In this document: one piece after another, positions 15,225 through 16,378 of the stretch
How positions within the stretch are numbered: the stretch's first letter is position 1
How the letters are laid out: each line of letters starts with the position of its first letter
Assembly (NCBI GenBank): GCA_009785545.1
Contig: WQWD01000015.1
Location: 1-16,378 of the forward strand
Direction: 5' to 3'
DNA from: Treponema sp.
Lineage (GTDB): Bacteria; Spirochaetota; Spirochaetia; Treponematales; Breznakiellaceae
Length of the DNA: 16,378 nt
Program-made: the position numbers and the translations under genes
Notes under the pieces: generated by a model
Told to the model about the DNA's origin: nothing
Databases searched by the model: none
What the model saw: only the letters and a program-made list of their open reading frames with translations

Positions 15225-15297
15225 TAGCAAGGACAGGACTCGAACCTGCGACCTCCGGGTTATGAGCCCGACGAGCTGCCAACTGCTCTACCTTGCG
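15225..15297 (-). tRNA. initiator tRNA-fMet (CAT anticodon)
   Basis: The minus strand folds as a complete 73-nt tRNA. The acceptor is CGCAAGG/CCTTGCT, the D-arm GAGC/GCTC, and the anticodon stem ends in GGG/CCC around loop CTCATAA (anticodon CAT). The T-arm is GCAGG-TTCGAGT-CCTGT and the discriminator base is A73. Three G-C pairs in the anticodon stem and an unpaired first position mark it as the initiator rather than an elongator Met tRNA. The 1-72 mismatch is C-U instead of the E. coli C-A. The CCA end is not encoded (A73 is followed by an A-run), so it must be added by the CCA enzyme. Its 3' end faces the defence operon. Confidence 0.95.
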
Positions 15298-15309
15298 TCG
15301 TTCTAAAAC

Positions 15310-15345
15310 TTTATAATTTTTTTGCGTTTTTGTCAAGGCATTATA
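15310..15345 (-). promoter_or_regulatory. probable promoter region of the initiator tRNA
   Basis: On the minus strand TTGACA (15331-15336) precedes TATAAA (15310-15315) with a short 15-bp spacer; the start would be near 15303, a few bases before the tRNA. Slightly upstream is a perfect TATAAT (15340-15345) with TTGATA (15365-15370) 19 bp before it. The sequence shows both; which one drives the tRNA is not clear. Confidence 0.45.
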
Positions 15346-15397
15346 GCTTGTTTTTCATAAGACGTATCAATCTATTTGCAACATTGAGGTTGGTTCT

Positions 15398-16120
15398 CTA
15401 AGACAGCTTTCTTGCGGGCATTGCCTCTTTCATTTGATCCCCTGACCAACCGCCGAAGATTGACAAAATAGCAGTAGACAAGGCAGATACGGCAATCAGG
15501 ATTGCCGCTATTTGCGAGAAACCCGGGATGTCAACCAGCAAATTATAAACACCATGAATGGCTATGGCGGAGAAAATCCGCAAGATCGCCTTCCCCTTAT
15601 TTGAGTGAAGCATTGCTGCCGCAGCTCCCATGCGTGCGCCGCAAGCGCCATGTATAGCGGTAGCCAAAACAATACGCAAAGGCAATACATTGATATCAGA
15701 AGCAGCCAGAGTTGCGTTTTCAAGAAGCGCAAAACCAAGACCGGCAACAAGACCGGCGGCGGTTGCTTTTTTTACCACATTGACTGATGACAGTTGCTCG
15801 CCGGCTGAATTACGGCTGTGCGAAAAGAAAGCATTGATTCGGAAAAAAACAAGCAGCATTAACAAGCGGCTTAGCTCTTCGGAAAAAGCAATACGAACAA
15901 AGTGTTCATAAAACACGCCCGCCCTGTTGTGAAAAAAAGAAAAATCCAACACATTTTGCAGGAAAAGGGCAGGAACGAAAGCCGCAGCTCCTGTAAGCAA
16001 AGCAAATAAAAACCAAGCTGTCGTAAATTGGTACTTTGCAAGCTTAAACCACAGGAATACAACAAGCGCAGGAAGCGAAGATAACAAAATCAATAATATC
16101 AAAACCCATGCTCCGGACAT
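15398..16120 (-). CDS. PrsW-family intramembrane metalloprotease
   Basis: The 240-residue protein is strongly hydrophobic, with about seven or eight membrane segments starting at residue 5. It carries the PrsW motifs: E81-E82 in FSEELSR, FALLEN (E134, N135), and two His in AIHGACGARMG (H157) and AIHGVYN (H189). These acidic and His residues lie in or beside membrane helices and form the catalytic site in the family, which includes the Bacillus PrsW that cleaves the anti-sigma factor RsiW. The substrate here is unknown, and several family members have other or unknown roles. The ATG at 16120 has no clear Shine-Dalgarno and is only 14 bp from the divergent start at 16135. Base use looks more GC-rich than in the defence operon, consistent with resident chromosome. 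Confidence 0.85.
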   Translation of the reverse strand: MSGAWVLILLILLSSLPALVVFLWFKLAKYQFTTAWFLFALLTGAAAFVPALFLQNVLDFSFFHNRAGVFYEHFVRIAFSEELSRLLMLLVFFRINAFFSHSRNSAGEQLSSVNVVKKATAAGLVAGLGFALLENATLAASDINVLPLRIVLATAIHGACGARMGAAAAMLHSNKGKAILRIFSAIAIHGVYNLLVDIPGFSQIAAILIAVSALSTAILSIFGGWSGDQMKEAMPARKLS

Positions 16121-16138
16121 GATGGTATTTTATCATGT
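16117..16138. promoter_or_regulatory. inverted repeat spanning two divergent start codons
   Basis: ACATGAT (16117-16123) and ATCATGT (16132-16138) are perfect 7-bp arms with an 8-bp centre. Each arm contains the start codon of one of the divergent genes in the same context, ATCATGT. Binding here, or a hairpin in the mRNA, could affect both genes. This may also be a coincidence of start-codon context. Confidence 0.35.
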
Positions 16139-16378
16139 TTTCAGATAAATTAAAACTGATGAAAAATATTTTTTTAACGGGAGCAAAACACTCCGGGAAA
16201 ACCTATACAGGCAAAGCGCTTGCCATATTGTCAAACATTGAGTTTATCGATCTTGATGAATTAATTTTGCAAGAAACAGGAAAAACACCACGCCAGCTTT
16301 ATCTCGAAAGCCCGGATGTTTTTCAAAAAGCCGAAACTGAAGCGGCCGTTGCGGCGGCGGTAACTCTTGCCAAAATCA
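16135..16378 (+). CDS. aroK: shikimate kinase, N-terminal part (cut by window end)
   Basis: The first 81 codons read MFSDKLKLMKNIFLTGAKHS and onward, with a P-loop GAKHSGKT at 16-23 and FIDLDELI (37-44), whose Asp residues match the shikimate- and Mg-binding pair of shikimate kinase. QKAE near residue 66 corresponds to the usual FR..E segment, although the shikimate-binding Arg is replaced by Gln in this reading. The enzyme phosphorylates shikimate in aromatic amino acid synthesis. The rest lies outside the window, so the later catalytic residues cannot be checked. The ATG at 16159 (residue 9) is an alternative start; neither has a good Shine-Dalgarno. It is divergent from the PrsW-family gene and unrelated to the defence operon. 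Confidence 0.75.
   Translation, partial: MFSDKLKLMKNIFLTGAKHSGKTYTGKALAILSNIEFIDLDELILQETGKTPRQLYLESPDVFQKAETEAAVAAAVTLAKI

Larger units (their letters stand above)
1005..15267. mobile_element. candidate tRNA-bounded defence island
   Basis: The operon lies between the 3' end of an intact initiator tRNA (15225) and a degenerate same-orientation copy of that tRNA's 3' half (1005-1050). Integrating islands typically enter the 3' end of a tRNA and leave such a direct repeat. All seven genes inside belong to one defence operon, and they look more AT-rich by eye than the right flank. No integrase, excisionase or insertion sequence is visible, and the left copy is only about 74% identical. If this is an island it is old and immobile, or was moved by an enzyme supplied elsewhere. 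Confidence 0.4.

Noticed and set aside
15124..15336. Minus-strand ORF reading through the tRNA (contains EVAGSSPVLAKK)
   Set aside because: This is the familiar false protein produced by translating a tRNA gene; the tRNA fold is complete.
1..16378. CRISPR array, integrase or transposase
   Set aside because: No regularly spaced direct repeats and no recombinase motifs were found on either strand.

Overview
The window holds a single long minus-strand defence operon (about 14 kb, from 15.1 kb down to 1.2 kb) between ordinary bacterial genes. No marker gene fixes the species. AT-rich coding DNA in the operon, a somewhat more GC-rich right flank (judged by eye), an initiator tRNA without encoded CCA, and a shikimate kinase whose P-loop reads GAKHSGKT are compatible with a Treponema-like spirochaete. 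I hold that only weakly.

Left edge (1-1200, plus strand): an antitoxin of the HI1420 family with no partner toxin in view. It sits under a promoter that would give a leaderless mRNA, with an inverted repeat between -35 and -10. Next comes a small compact unit: a promoter, an 11-codon leader ORF, a 16-bp hairpin that buries both the Shine-Dalgarno and the start codon of the following ORF, and that ORF itself (the small MSRSYKK-type hypothetical family), interrupted by an in-frame TAG. At 1005-1050 lies a degenerate copy of the anticodon-to-3' half of an initiator tRNA, in the same orientation as the intact tRNA at the far side of the operon.

Defence operon (15120 to 1198, minus strand), in order of transcription: a C5-cytosine methyltransferase (DrmMII-like), an SNF2/RapA-type helicase (DrmD-like), a beta-class type III-type Mod methyltransferase, a type III Res with an intact C-terminal PD-(D/E)XK nuclease, then the three DISARM core proteins DrmA (helicase), DrmB (DUF1998) and DrmC (phospholipase D fold). 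Genes overlap or lie at most 12 bp apart; res and drmA each start in a TAATG overlap with the preceding stop. Published DISARM classes pair the core either with SNF2 plus an adenine methylase (class 1) or with DrmE plus a cytosine methylase (class 2). This locus carries the SNF2 helicase, both kinds of methylase and a complete type III R-M pair, so it looks like a composite DISARM/type III system. The expected logic is self-marking by one or both methylases, with helicase-driven recognition and restriction of unmarked incoming DNA by Res and/or the DISARM core.

Right edge (15.2-16.4 kb): the intact initiator tRNA (15225-15297), whose 3' end faces the operon. Its partial copy at the other end suggests the operon arrived as a tRNA-targeted island. 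Beyond it are a PrsW-family membrane protease gene and, divergently, the start of a shikimate kinase gene cut by the window end. No integrase, transposase or CRISPR array is visible. No convincing rho-independent terminator was found.
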